From positions 1-64,000 of the forward strand of contig NZ_VIQO01000026.1 in NCBI RefSeq assembly GCF_007483665.1: 64,000 nt of DNA. The letters run 5' to 3'. Below, piece after piece: positions 46,959-55,462 of this stretch; position 1 is the first letter of the stretch, and the number at the start of each line of letters is the position of its first letter. This stretch comes from Catellatospora sichuanensis. Lineage in GTDB: Bacteria > Actinomycetota > Actinomycetes > Mycobacteriales > Micromonosporaceae. The notes beneath the pieces were generated by a model. The model saw only the letters and a list, made by a program, of their open reading frames with translations. It did not search any database and was not told where the DNA came from. The translations under genes were made by a program, and so were the position numbers.

Positions 46959-47629
46959 CCCTCACCGCACGTCGACCCGCTCTGGCCGATTTCGGCCAGC
47001 CGCGGATGCGCGGCCGGCTGCACGCGTACGGCTTTTTCGTCGCCGCCGTCTGCGGCGTGGTCATGGTCGGTGTTGCCGCCACCCGGCCGGGTCTCGCACC
47101 GGCCGTCAGCACCGCGATCTACAGCGTCACCGTCTGCGCGCTGTTCGCCGTCAGCGGGCTCTACCACCGCCGGGTCTGGAGCGAGCGGGGCTACCAGCTC
47201 ATGCGCCGACTCGACCATGCGATGATCTTCGTTTTCATCGCCGGCACGTACACGCCACTGTGCGTACTGCTGCTCAGCCAGACCAAGGCGACGGTGATGC
47301 TGTCGACGGTATGGACCGGTGCGTTGGCCGGCGTCATGGTGTCGATGATCTGGCCACACGCGCCCCGCTCGGTGACAGCGCCGTTGTATCTGGCTCTCGG
47401 CTGGGCGGCGGTCGTGATCCTGCCCGAGGTCGCGCACGTGGGCGGAATGGTCGCGCTGGTCATGCTGGCTCTGGGCGGCATCGCCTACAGCGTCGGCGCA
47501 GTCCTGTTCGCACTGCACCGACCGGACCCCTGGCCTGCGGTGTTCGGCCACCACGAAGTGTTCCACGCCTGCACGCTGGTCGCCGCGCTCAGCCACCACA
47601 TCGCGATCTACCTCGCCGTGTACGCCTGA
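46955..47629 (+). CDS. Hemolysin III / PAQR-family membrane protein
   Basis: The product has 224 residues and seven membrane segments. SGLYHRRVWSERGYQLMRRLDHAMIF, discussed in parts, holds the SxxYH and RLDH zinc-site motifs, and the C-terminal GHHEVFHACTLVAA holds the HxxxH. This is the PAQR/HlyIII metal-dependent hydrolase-like fold; a role in membrane lipid homeostasis is known for some members. GTG 46955 overlaps the sigma-factor stop by four bases, so expression is coupled to it. Start sites further up would lie inside the sigma gene. Confidence 0.9.
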   Translation: MTLTARRPALADFGQPRMRGRLHAYGFFVAAVCGVVMVGVAATRPGLAPAVSTAIYSVTVCALFAVSGLYHRRVWSERGYQLMRRLDHAMIFVFIAGTYTPLCVLLLSQTKATVMLSTVWTGALAGVMVSMIWPHAPRSVTAPLYLALGWAAVVILPEVAHVGGMVALVMLALGGIAYSVGAVLFALHRPDPWPAVFGHHEVFHACTLVAALSHHIAIYLAVYA

Positions 47630-47707
47630 GACAGCTCGCAGGTCGGCGGATCGCGCCCCTGCCGCCGGGCCACGACCACGTGCGTCAGGTCGAGCAGCGG
47701 GTCCTGA

Positions 47708-48442
47708 TCACGGACTCGCGAGTTCGGGAATGCCGGCCAGGTCGGTGGTGATGGCGTTGGCAACTTCGCCCAGCCGCAGGTTGTTGCTGCGGCAGTAGGC
47801 GCGGATCAGCCGGAAAGCCTCGTCGACACTGACGCCGCGCGATTGCGCGACCGCACCCTTGGCCTGTTCGATGACGATGCGGCTGTTCAACGCCCCCTGC
47901 AGCTGCTCGCTGAGCCGCTCCCCGCGGCTGATCGCCCGCTCCTGGAGCAGACCTATCGACGCCACGTCGGCCAGGGCCTGCACGATCTCCACATCGGTAT
48001 CAGCCAGGCGCCCACCCACCCGGCTGCTGAACACGTTCATCGCGCCGATGCGTTCGGCGCGCAGCCGCAGCGGGAACGCGTGCACGGAGCGGAACCCGGC
48101 CTGCACCGCCCGCGGTGCGAACAGGGGCCACCGATCGGCGGCCTGCTGCAGATCGGCGTTGACCACCGGTGTGCCGGTGAGAAAGGCGTCCAGGCAGGGG
48201 CCTTGCTGATTCTGGACCTGGAACAGCTCCAGCAGTTTGACGTTCTCATCCGAGGCCGCCATGAACTCCAGCCGGCCGTGTTGGTCGGCCAGCAGCAGCC
48301 CGACCGGTGAGGCGTCCAGCAGATCTGCGGTGCGGCCGGCGAGCAACTGCAGAAACTCGATCAGGTCGAACTCGTCGACGAGGGTGTCGGCGATCTCGAC
48401 GAACACCTTCGCGAGTCGTTGCGCGGATACGGTGGCGGTCAT
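47708..48442 (-). CDS. GAF-ANTAR domain regulator
   Basis: The product has 244 residues. A GAF sensor domain covers about 15-165 (ASPVGLLLADQHGRLEFMAA, GPCLDAFLTGTPVVNADLQ, RSVHAFPLRLRAERIGAMNV). An ANTAR RNA-binding domain covers about 178-240 (ALNSRIVIEQAKGAVAQSRG, VSVDEAFRLIRAYCRSNNLR). ANTAR proteins stop transcription termination by binding paired hairpins in nascent RNA. ATG 48442 follows AAGGAGG. It is followed downstream by the convergent hemolysin-III gene. It lies 41 bases after a second GAF-ANTAR gene on the same strand, so both are probably one operon. Confidence 0.92.
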   Translation of the reverse strand: MTATVSAQRLAKVFVEIADTLVDEFDLIEFLQLLAGRTADLLDASPVGLLLADQHGRLEFMAASDENVKLLELFQVQNQQGPCLDAFLTGTPVVNADLQQAADRWPLFAPRAVQAGFRSVHAFPLRLRAERIGAMNVFSSRVGGRLADTDVEIVQALADVASIGLLQERAISRGERLSEQLQGALNSRIVIEQAKGAVAQSRGVSVDEAFRLIRAYCRSNNLRLGEVANAITTDLAGIPELASP

Positions 48443-48483
48443 GGCTGCCTCCTTCCCCTTCCCGGGATAGGTGAGGTGATCGT

Positions 48484-49218
48484 TCATGGCTGTGGAGTGT
48501 CGAAACTGAGGCGCCGGGCGACGACGTCGGCGGCGACGTCGTACAGCCGCAGGTCGTGCACGAAGGCGTGGGCGCGCATCCGCACCATCGCCTCGGCCAG
48601 GCTCACCCGCAGCTGGACCATGACCATCCCCTGGGCCTGGAACAGCTCGGCCCGTGAACCCAGCGGGTCGTCGAGCCAGCCGTCCGCCGCGCCCCCGCGG
48701 TCGTGGCCGTCGAGCAGGGTCGCCACCGCGATCTCGGCGAAGGTGAGCGCCAGGGTGAGTTCGTCGGGGGAAAGCATCCCGGTCTCGCTGCGGAACACGT
48801 CCATCACCCCGAGGCGGGCGGCACCGACTTGCAACGGGAACGCGAACACCGCCCGCACACCTTCGGCGTGCACCGCCGGGGCGTAGACGGGCCAGCGGGT
48901 CATCGCACCATCGGCCAGATCGGGGACCAGCACGGGGCGCATGGACCCGTACGCGTCGATGCATGGGCCTTCACCGAGGGTCAGTTGCAGCTCTTCCAGG
49001 CGTTCGGTGGGGGCATCTGACGCGGCTGTCACGCCCCGCAGCCCGCTGTCGGCCATCACGGTCAAGCCGGTTCCTGAAGCGGACAGCGCACGCGCCGCGG
49101 CGCTGCACAGCCGATGCATTCCGGCGCTTACACCGTGCGTGTCGCCATCGGCTGCGGGCTCGCTGCTGATGAGCGCTTCCACCCGGGCGTAACGGTCCCC
49201 CACCGCTGTCACCCGCAT
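48484..49218 (-). CDS. GAF-ANTAR domain regulator with a hairpin over its start codon
   Basis: The product has 244 residues. GAF domain about 40-175 (LQLTLGEGPCIDAYGSMRPV, FAFPLQVGAARLGVMDVFRS) and a C-terminal ANTAR-type domain (AELFQAQGMVMVQLRVSLAE, MVRMRAHAFVHDLRLYDVAA). The first 20 residues are poorly conserved and no clear ribosome site precedes ATG 49218, so a downstream GTG could be the true start. A perfect 12-4-12 inverted repeat spans the start. It is the first gene of the two-gene GAF-ANTAR operon. Confidence 0.85.
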   Translation of the reverse strand: MRVTAVGDRYARVEALISSEPAADGDTHGVSAGMHRLCSAAARALSASGTGLTVMADSGLRGVTAASDAPTERLEELQLTLGEGPCIDAYGSMRPVLVPDLADGAMTRWPVYAPAVHAEGVRAVFAFPLQVGAARLGVMDVFRSETGMLSPDELTLALTFAEIAVATLLDGHDRGGAADGWLDDPLGSRAELFQAQGMVMVQLRVSLAEAMVRMRAHAFVHDLRLYDVAADVVARRLSFDTPQP

Positions 49219-49232
49219 CCGCGGGTGACAGC
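49205..49232. promoter_or_regulatory. Perfect inverted repeat covering the GAF-ANTAR start codon
   Basis: Arms GCTGTCACCCGC (49205-49216) and its complement (49221-49232) surround ATCC. In the minus-strand transcript the annotated ATG falls at the loop. It may block translation or be a protein-binding operator. Confidence 0.65.
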
Positions 49233-49737
49233 GCCGGTTGCCAGGCCATCTGTCACCACGCGGCGCGCTGTCGGTTGCATCGCTTCACCCTCAACGTGAG
49301 TTTATGCCGCCGAGGGCCAGGGCAGCCGCGCCGGTTGCACGCAGCCGGCATCGGCCGAACCGTACCACTTCGACGCCGACAGGTGCCGATCTCGATCAAG
49401 CGGTGCGGTTTGTGCCGTCGGCAACCGGGCATCGCGTACAGTACGAGCACCAAACCGAGCATTTGGCTATGCCCGGACCCCGGCAGACCCCAGCAGGCGC
49501 CCGGAGGTGACCGGTGCGCAACCCACCCCAGCAAACCGATGATCATCCCTGTGGCTGGCAGCGCTCATATGCAGGACGCCCAGGACGGGGTCCTGCGCGA
49601 TCAGGGCGCCACCAAGCCGCTCACGCTGCAGCGACGACCACGAGAGGGCGTCGCAACCGGGTGAGCCGCCACCGCGACTGAACCGCTGACCGCAGCCAGG
49701 CGCGCTGCGGCGGAACGTGCGTCCGGATCCTTGATGT
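49233..49737. other. Stretch without a supported gene
   Basis: These 505 bases lie between the GAF-ANTAR operon start and the STAS gene end. Frames on both strands are Arg/Pro-rich and unlike protein. Regulatory RNA is possible but I see no specific structure. Confidence 0.5.
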
Positions 49738-50157
49738 TCACCCCGCCGGTTGCGGACGGACAGGTGCGGCCCGTCCCACGAGTAGCCGCTGCGCAGCAGC
49801 CGGGGACATCACCCGCACTGTCGCCCAGTCTGCCGGCAGGCTTTCGCGCAGAGTGGTCACCTGGTCCAGCCCTGTCAGCTGGATCAACTCGCGAGTGATC
49901 GCCGACGGTCCACACAGCGTGACGGCCACGCCCGGTAGACGTGCCAACAGGTAGAGGTAGCGGACCAGGCCGGCTCCACCGAAAGTGACGCCGGCGAGAT
50001 CTACGTACAAAGACTCGCAGGACACGCCGTCCAGCTCACGCTGCGCCAGACTTACGTCCGCGGGGTCGATCAGGTCGACGTCCCCCGCTATACATATGCA
50101 CGCCACTCGTCCCTGACAGGTGCGAGTAACACTGATGTTCATGGGGTGCTCGTTCAC
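49738..50157 (-). CDS. STAS-domain protein (anti-sigma antagonist type) lacking the phospho-serine
   Basis: The product is about 139 residues with a single STAS domain (RVACICIAGDVDLIDPADVS, LYVDLAGVTFGGAGLVRYLY). SpoIIAA-type proteins have DSSG or similar at the phosphorylation site after the DLxGVxF strand; here the positions read GGAG, so the Ser/Thr phosphorylated by anti-sigma kinases is absent. GTG 50157 is preferred for its GAGG at 8 bases; ATG 50142 is an alternative. It is transcribed away from the carbonic anhydrase. It might bind an anti-sigma factor constitutively, by inference. Confidence 0.82.
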   Translation of the reverse strand: MNEHPMNISVTRTCQGRVACICIAGDVDLIDPADVSLAQRELDGVSCESLYVDLAGVTFGGAGLVRYLYLLARLPGVAVTLCGPSAITRELIQLTGLDQVTTLRESLPADWATVRVMSPAAAQRLLVGRAAPVRPQPAG

Positions 50158-50412
50158 GTGCCCCACCTCTGGCGTACCTATCGGCTGCCGAGGTCTTGGG
50201 CAGAGGGATCAAACAGTCAACACGAAGGACTTTACTCTTTCCGCAGCGGCGGAAAGGCGCTGCCAGCCGATCGGATTTCTGTCGCCCGCTGCCGAAACAG
50301 GCACTGATATGAACTGCGTGTGCCTTTAGAACCCACCGGTATCAGCGCGCTCCGGCAGACCAGGCAGCGCATGGCCCGCGATGGCCGAGGCCCGGCCACC
50401 TAGACTGCGACC

Positions 50413-51054
50413 ATGGCCGAGATCATGTCCCCGACCCCTCAGAAAGCCTTCGAGCTGCTGCTCGCCGGTAACAAGCGCTTCGTTGCCGGCGCGCCGGAGC
50501 ACCCGAACCAGGACGCGACCCGCCGTGCCGAGATCGCACCGGGCCAGCGCCCGTTCGCAGTGGTGTTCGGCTGCTCCGACTCCAGACTGGCGGCAGAGAT
50601 CATCTTTGATCGTGGCCTGGGTGACCTGTTCGTGGTGCGCACCGCGGGTCACGTGATGGGCGCGGAGGTGCTGGGCAGCATCGAGTACGGGGCAGACGTA
50701 CTCGACTGCCCGCTGGTACTGGTCCTCGGCCATGACTCGTGCGGCGCGGTGGGCGCCGCCTGCGCCGCGCTGGAGGACGGGATCGCACCAGCCGGCTACG
50801 TCCGCGACGTCGTCGAGCGGGTGACCCCGAGCGTGCTCGCGGCCCGAGCCGCGGGCCTGTTCGAGCCCGACGAAATCCTGGCCGAGCACATCAGGCATAC
50901 AGTCGATCTTCTCCTGGACCGCTCTCGGATGCTCGCCGAACGAGTAGAAGCAGGCCAGGCCGCCGTCGTTGGCCTGTGCTACCGGCTGGCCGACGGCAGC
51001 GCCCAGGTGGTATCCGCCCGCGGCCTCGACCTCACCGCCAACTCCGCGACCTGA
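50413..51054 (+). CDS. Beta-class carbonic anhydrase
   Basis: The product has 213 residues. Zinc ligands are Cys54 and its dyad Asp56-Arg58 in GCSDSR, then His107 and Cys110 in GHDSCGAV, the intact beta-carbonic-anhydrase signature. The enzyme interconverts CO2 and bicarbonate in the cytoplasm. No signal peptide. ATG 50413 is used; ATG 50425 is an alternative. It is divergent from the STAS gene and followed by a 390-base region with a tRNA-like fragment. Confidence 0.93.
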   Translation: MAEIMSPTPQKAFELLLAGNKRFVAGAPEHPNQDATRRAEIAPGQRPFAVVFGCSDSRLAAEIIFDRGLGDLFVVRTAGHVMGAEVLGSIEYGADVLDCPLVLVLGHDSCGAVGAACAALEDGIAPAGYVRDVVERVTPSVLAARAAGLFEPDEILAEHIRHTVDLLLDRSRMLAERVEAGQAAVVGLCYRLADGSAQVVSARGLDLTANSAT

Positions 51055-51100
51055 CCGCTGATCTGATCAGGCGTCGGCGACGCAGTGGCCAGATCGCGGA

Positions 51101-51130
51101 GAACTCTTCCTGCTCAAGGAAGCGCGCTCC
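51101..51130 (-). other. tRNA-like fragment (anticodon arm) in the 51055-51443 gap
   Basis: Thirty bases align without gaps to 55210-55239 of the tRNA-Val gene with 25 identities, including 15 in a row; most differences fall in the anticodon loop. No complete cloverleaf can be drawn, so it is a relic or coincidence. The rest of the 51055-51443 gap shows no gene. Confidence 0.4.
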
Positions 51131-51443
51131 GCATCCGAGCCTCCCGAACGCAAGCCGCTGACCAGGCACGGCGTGATCCTAACCACACTCCAACAGCTCA
51201 GGGTCCAGTTGTGACTACTGCGCCAGTCCGAACCCGGCGGCCATAACGGAGCGGCAGGCTCAAACCTCCGGTGGACCGAATGTCCAAAGATCGATCGCAT
51301 TCAAAATTGCCAGCGCTCATCGAGAATTGCCCGCCGCGGCGTTGATGATCGACGTCGGGCGGGCCGAAAATGATGTCAGGGCACGAGTGGGATGTGCTTG
51401 ACTCATCGCCGTCTGCAAGGCGGTAGATGGAGGACTGCGCCCT

Positions 51444-52721
51444 GTGTTCACTCATGGACCATTGAGGTCGCGACCGTTCCGCTACGTGTGGGGCGGGGAA
51501 ACCCTGTCGATGGTGGGCGATGCCGCCTACCAGATCGTGTTCATCTGGCTGGTCTTGTCGATCTCTGACTCGCCGGCCGTGCTGGCCGCGGTGCTCGTTG
51601 CGACCGGGATCCCCCGCGGGGTGCTGCTGCTGGTCGGCGGGGCGGTCACGGACCGGTTCTCACCCCGCGCCGTGATGCTCGGCTCGCACCTGGTGCGCGG
51701 CGTCCTGCTCACCATCCTGACGGTCCTGGCCGCCTCGGGAGGCCTGCGGGTCTGGCATTTCTTCGCGATCGGGATCGCCTTCGGGATCGCGGACGCGTTC
51801 TTCTGGCCGGCAAGCGGCAGCATCGTCCCTTCTCTGGTACGGGAACCCGACCTGCCGCGGGCGAACGCCCTGATCGGTGTCGCGGAGCAGGCCAGCGGCT
51901 TCGTCGGGCCCATCCTGGGCGGCGTGCTGCTGACCACCACCAGTTCAGCGTTCGCTCTGGCGTTCAACGCCGCAACGTTCTTCGTCGCCGCCCTGACCCT
52001 CCTGGCCGCGCCGAAGGCATCGGGCGCTCCGGTGCAGGACACCCGTTACTCGGTGGCGCAGTTGCTGCGCGAAGTACGTGGCGGCCTGGCCCACGCCGGA
52101 CGCAACACCGAAGTGCGCATGGTCCTGCTGCTCATCTCCGCCGCGACCCTCAGCTACAGCGGCCTGTTCGCCGTAGGGCTGCCAACCTTGGCCGGACGGT
52201 TCCCTGACGGCCCCATTGTCCTGGGCGTCATGGTGACCGCGTGGGGCCTGGGGCAGCTGGTCGGGGCCACGTCAGCGAGTGTCACCGGGCTGCCCCGACG
52301 CTGGGGGCTGCTGATCATCGCCATGGCGATCGTCGAGGGCACATGCTTCGCGGTGCTGGGATTCGCCCCGCACTACCTGGTAGCAGTCGCACTCCTGGCG
52401 GTCCTGGGCATCGGCGTCGCCTACTCCACGGACGTCGCGCTCCCGACGTTCATCCAGACCCGGACGCCACCGAACATGCTGGGTCGGGTCAACGCCGTCA
52501 TCAACCTGCCCCGCGTCGTACTGGAACCGGTGTCCATCGCGGCAATGGGCGCCTTGGCCGTCCTCGACGTCCGCTGGACCTTCGCCCTGGCCGCGGTGCC
52601 GATGCTCCTGGTCGGCATCGGGCTTGCCACCAGCGCCACCGCCCGCCGCCTCAGCACGAGCACCCCGCAAGCCCTCGACACCGACCTACCTCAACGCCTC
52701 GCCGTGACCGTCTCGCCGTGA
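51444..52721 (+). CDS. MFS exporter (MFS_3/enterobactin-exporter type)
   Basis: The product has 425 residues and about 12 membrane segments. It starts FTHGPLRSRPFRYVWGGETL, has the motif GGAVTDRFSPRAVM in the loop after segment 2 and AFFWPASGSIVPSLVREPDL, typical of the MFS_3 group that includes siderophore exporters. The substrate is unknown and no siderophore genes are nearby. GTG 51444 lies 10 bases behind GGAGG. It stands alone, flanked on both sides by degenerate tRNA fragments. Confidence 0.88.
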   Translation: MFTHGPLRSRPFRYVWGGETLSMVGDAAYQIVFIWLVLSISDSPAVLAAVLVATGIPRGVLLLVGGAVTDRFSPRAVMLGSHLVRGVLLTILTVLAASGGLRVWHFFAIGIAFGIADAFFWPASGSIVPSLVREPDLPRANALIGVAEQASGFVGPILGGVLLTTTSSAFALAFNAATFFVAALTLLAAPKASGAPVQDTRYSVAQLLREVRGGLAHAGRNTEVRMVLLLISAATLSYSGLFAVGLPTLAGRFPDGPIVLGVMVTAWGLGQLVGATSASVTGLPRRWGLLIIAMAIVEGTCFAVLGFAPHYLVAVALLAVLGIGVAYSTDVALPTFIQTRTPPNMLGRVNAVINLPRVVLEPVSIAAMGALAVLDVRWTFALAAVPMLLVGIGLATSATARRLSTSTPQALDTDLPQRLAVTVSP

Positions 52722-53217
52722 CCGTCACGGCACGTCCGAGGCAGTGCGCTCGTTCTGCGGCCTACATCAATGATCCGGCCCACGATTGGCCGTCCGAAAG
52801 CGCACGCCGGTTCGGGACGCACCCGGTCCAGGTCGGGATTCACGGCGATCCGCTGTGGCAGCGGAACGAGGTCGATGAAAAAGTCAATGGGCTGGCACAG
52901 CGCGCAGATGGACATGGTGGGTTGTCGTCCGCCGCGCGCCGGTGCAGGTGCGGTGACGGCACAAGGAAGTCATGCCTTATCAAGGCCGCGATACTGGGAT
53001 CGAACCAGTGACCTGTTCCGTGTGAACGCGGTCCTGGCCTCTCCTCCGATGTCGCCCACTGTCAACGCGACTGGATCAGGGCGTACTTCCCACCGGTTGG
53101 AAGCGCTCGGACCGGACCGCGGTCAGCGGGTTCGCTGACTTCTGCTGACTCTCGGCGGACAGCTCCGCCGCCTGGTTCCGCCGTCAGCCGTCCTAATGCT
53201 CGGCCCACGGGTCGTCG
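52722..53217. other. Gap holding a tRNA-Val fragment
   Basis: These 496 bases contain no convincing gene. The notable content is the 39-base tRNA-Val match at 52988-53026, listed separately. Confidence 0.5.
52988..53026 (-). other. tRNA-Val 3'-half fragment, possible old attachment site
   Basis: Thirty-nine bases match 55188-55226 of the tRNA-Val gene with one mismatch, in the same orientation. The match runs from inside the acceptor arm through the T arm and variable loop into the anticodon loop and ends abruptly. Tyrosine integrases commonly duplicate this part of tRNA genes. Confidence 0.65.
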
Positions 53218-53889
53218 CTAGCCCATACGTCGAGCGGCCACGGCGAGGGCATAGGAAGAATCCCGGGGATCCTGGACGTCGACGTCTGTGGCGGCGAGGC
53301 AATCAAGAGCGATGCCGGCGCGCTCGGCGATCTCTGTCCGGTGGTGGGCAAGTTGAGGAGCCTCCACCAGGAGTATCGCGGCAGCAAGGGCGGCAGAGCG
53401 AATCGAGGCGTCATCGTCGTGAAGGAACGGCGCGATGACCGTGAACAGCGCTGGCCGCATCGCCAGCACAGCGGATACGTCAGGATCGTCATGAGGGCTG
53501 TCTTCTGCGTCCCATATGAGGTCTCCGAGCCAGATAATCAGTTCAGAGCGAAGCGGGGCTCGTCGGTTCTTCTGCCCTCGGCGCCTCCCGAACATGCATT
53601 CGGTGGCGGTACGGGGGTCGGCGAGGATCGCGGCGATGTACTGGGCGGCGGGCACGGTGGCTGGGTAGATGCTGTTCTGATGGCGTACGGGCTCCAGGTC
53701 GTTCAGGGCTTCGGACTGTGCGGCCGGATCAGGGTCCAGAAGCGCGCGAAGTGCGGCGGGTACCCACTGCGCGTCCCCAATTGAGGTAAAGAGATCCAGA
53801 TCCGCCCAGTCGGTGTATCGGAGCAGGGCATCGGGGTCGGGCAAGCCGGTTGCGGTCGGATACTCCGAGGAATAGTTGCCGCTCGTCAC
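53218..53889 (-). CDS. HEAT-like hypothetical protein
   Basis: The product has 223 residues: YTDWADLDLFTSIGDAQWVP, ALLDPDPAAQSEALNDLEPV and FLHDDDASIRSAALAAAILL are HEAT-type helices, and the middle has a basic loop FGRRRGQKNRR. It resembles the HEAT protein at 39640 in having a YHQ/RHQ-like helix after the first repeat. GTG 53889 is the start, with no strong ribosome site. It lies inside the interval bounded by the tRNA fragment and the complete tRNA-Val, so it may be cargo of a lost element. Confidence 0.65.
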   Translation of the reverse strand: MTSGNYSSEYPTATGLPDPDALLRYTDWADLDLFTSIGDAQWVPAALRALLDPDPAAQSEALNDLEPVRHQNSIYPATVPAAQYIAAILADPRTATECMFGRRRGQKNRRAPLRSELIIWLGDLIWDAEDSPHDDPDVSAVLAMRPALFTVIAPFLHDDDASIRSAALAAAILLVEAPQLAHHRTEIAERAGIALDCLAATDVDVQDPRDSSYALAVAARRMG

Positions 53890-54111
53890 GGGCGAAGACT
53901 ACGCCAGCGAAGACGCCGCACCAGCGGTGGCGCTGTTCGTCAAGCGTCTACACGACGGTCAGCTTGGGAAGCCCGATCTGGCGATGGACGGCGCGTCGCT
54001 TGATCTGGTACGCCGCAGCTTAGGCGCGGTCACATGGGTACCGCCGACATCCGAGATTCCCCGCCGATTCCCTCGACACCGAACACGCAACGGGCACGCT
54101 CGTGCACTCGG

Positions 54112-54336
54112 CTACCTATCGAGTATGCGGGCCTTCTGAGCCTCATACTCAGCATCCGTCAACGCTCCAGCCTCCCGCAGCTGATGCAGCTTCTCCAGAA
54201 GGACGACCGGATCGTCGGACCCATGCTGGCCGCCTACCTCTTCACCGATCTTCTTGGCAAGCGAGCTGTCCCGCGCGCGGCCGAGGAGGAACGCGATAAA
54301 CGCGAGGACGATTACGACCGGCACGATGACTTCCAT
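54112..54336 (-). CDS. Small membrane protein with SHOCT domain
   Basis: The product has 74 residues. An N-terminal membrane segment (VIVPVVIVLAFIAFLLG, 3-19) and a C-terminal SHOCT motif (VLLEKLHQLREAGALTDAEYEAQKARIL, in parts) are clear. SHOCT is a short oligomerisation domain at the C-terminus of many bacterial proteins. The role is unknown. It lies in the interval between the tRNA fragment and tRNA-Val. Confidence 0.8.
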   Translation of the reverse strand: MEVIVPVVIVLAFIAFLLGRARDSSLAKKIGEEVGGQHGSDDPVVLLEKLHQLREAGALTDAEYEAQKARILDR

Positions 54337-54674
54337 GACGGGTCAGGATAGGCGCCTCAAGCAAGGTCTGGGAGCTGCACTACACCGTGACCTAGGTAGC
54401 GGTGATCTCCTTGCGGCGGCAGTCTCTGACCGAGCCGGCGGTTCTCGGAGCGGGCAAGGGCTCGGCGGAGGGTAAGGAGCCGACCGCGGAGCGGCTTGGC
54501 CCTTGATCGGTCCGAGGTTCACCGGTACGCCCTTGTGGTGTCGCCGCAAGGAGATCACCACCCCGACCACCCCATACAACCCGCACCAGTCCGGCTGGAT
54601 CTCTGCAGCGGTGGCCTGGGTCTGGGGCGGAGCCCCAGTGCGCTCTTGCCCACCTGAGGCCGCAGGATGAATGG
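54337..54674. other. Stretch without a supported gene
   Basis: These 338 bases lie between two small genes. Frames are Pro/Arg-rich and unconvincing, and I see no clear repeat or structure. Confidence 0.5.
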
Positions 54675-54899
54675 GTGGACCTGCCTACTGTGACCGTCAA
54701 GCTGTGGCGTGCTGACGCCGTGGTGTTGTTCGACTGGCTGATGGAGACCGACCTGAACTCCGTGCCGATTACCCATCCTGCCCAGAAGCAGGCCTTGGCC
54801 GATCTGCTGTCGGTGTTCGAGCAGGAGTTGCCGTACACGACGGACGCGGCGGAGATCGCCTCAGCGAAGGACGAGGTTGCGAAGGACATGGGCTGGTAG
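54675..54899 (+). CDS. Small hypothetical protein, 74 aa
   Basis: The product is acidic and helical: VTVKLWRADAVVLFDWLMET, DLNSVPITHPAQKQALADLL and SVFEQELPYTTDAAEIASAK. The pattern WRADAVVLFDWL followed by AxKQALxDLL occurs in small actinobacterial proteins of unknown function. GTG 54675 is the start. Codon use is protein-like and the frame is short but well closed. No partner is obvious. Confidence 0.6.
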   Translation: MDLPTVTVKLWRADAVVLFDWLMETDLNSVPITHPAQKQALADLLSVFEQELPYTTDAAEIASAKDEVAKDMGW

Positions 54900-55144
54900 G
54901 CGTCAACGGGCCTGTCGGCGTCGCGGGAGGGACGGTCAGGACCACGACGGGCATCCGACATGGCTTGGATCTCAGTCGCGGAAAAGTGGCTGCGCGCCCC
55001 GTCCCCCGCGCGGGCCGGAGGCATGAGCGCGGGGGAAGACGCGGGCGCGCGGGCCGCGCTTGCGCGGCCCCTTGATCTATGAAGCGGCTTATTCGGCAGA
55101 CGGCTCAGAGCCCAAGCCACTCAGATAGACACTCAGACATGAAA

Positions 55145-55177
55145 AGAGAGCACATCCAACAATGGGATGTGCTCTCT
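55145..55177 (-). terminator. Intrinsic terminator of tRNA-Val
   Basis: A perfect 13-bp stem (55145-55157 with 55165-55177) lies 5 bases beyond the tRNA 3' end and, on the minus strand, is followed by TTTTC. Confidence 0.85.
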
Positions 55178-55181
55178 GAGC

Positions 55182-55256
55182 TGGTGGGCGATACTGGGAT
55201 CGAACCAGTGACCTCTTCCGTGTGAAGGAAGCGCGCTCCCGCTGCGCCAATCGCCC
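55182..55256 (-). tRNA. tRNA-Val (anticodon CAC)
   Basis: The minus strand begins GGGCGATTGGCGCAGCGGGA and folds as a standard cloverleaf: 7-bp acceptor (GGGCGAT with ATCGCCC), D arm, anticodon stem CTTCC/GGAAG with loop TTCACAC (anticodon CAC at 55222-55224), T loop TTCGATC, discriminator A and an encoded CCA (55182-55184). It reads valine codon GUG. A T-run terminator follows directly. Its 3' half is duplicated at 52988-53026. Confidence 0.95.
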
Positions 55257-55351
55257 GCAACGGAATGGAACTCTACAGCACCCTCGGCATCCCGCGCATC
55301 TCGGTACCCCTTCGGCGTGGCGGACCCGACAAAACACCCGGAACAGCACGA

Positions 55352-55380
55352 GACGAGGTGCTCATCTTGAGCACCTCGTC
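55352..55380. terminator. Hairpin between ssgB and tRNA-Val
   Basis: A perfect 12-bp stem (55352-55363 with 55369-55380), loop ATCTT, lies 83 bases past the SsgB stop on the minus strand. Confidence 0.5.
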
Positions 55381-55434
55381 GGAGTGCTGACCGGGCGTCC
55401 GGCCGGAGTTGCCTAGCTCAAGGGAGTGATCATC

Positions 55435-55458
55435 CTGCTGACCGTCACTGGTCAGCAG
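55435..55458 (-). terminator. Short hairpin at the end of the SsgB gene
   Basis: A perfect 9-bp stem (55435-55443 with 55450-55458) starts 5 bases beyond the SsgB stop. Weaker than the hairpin at 55352-55380; both may act. Confidence 0.45.
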
Positions 55459-55462
55459 TTGA

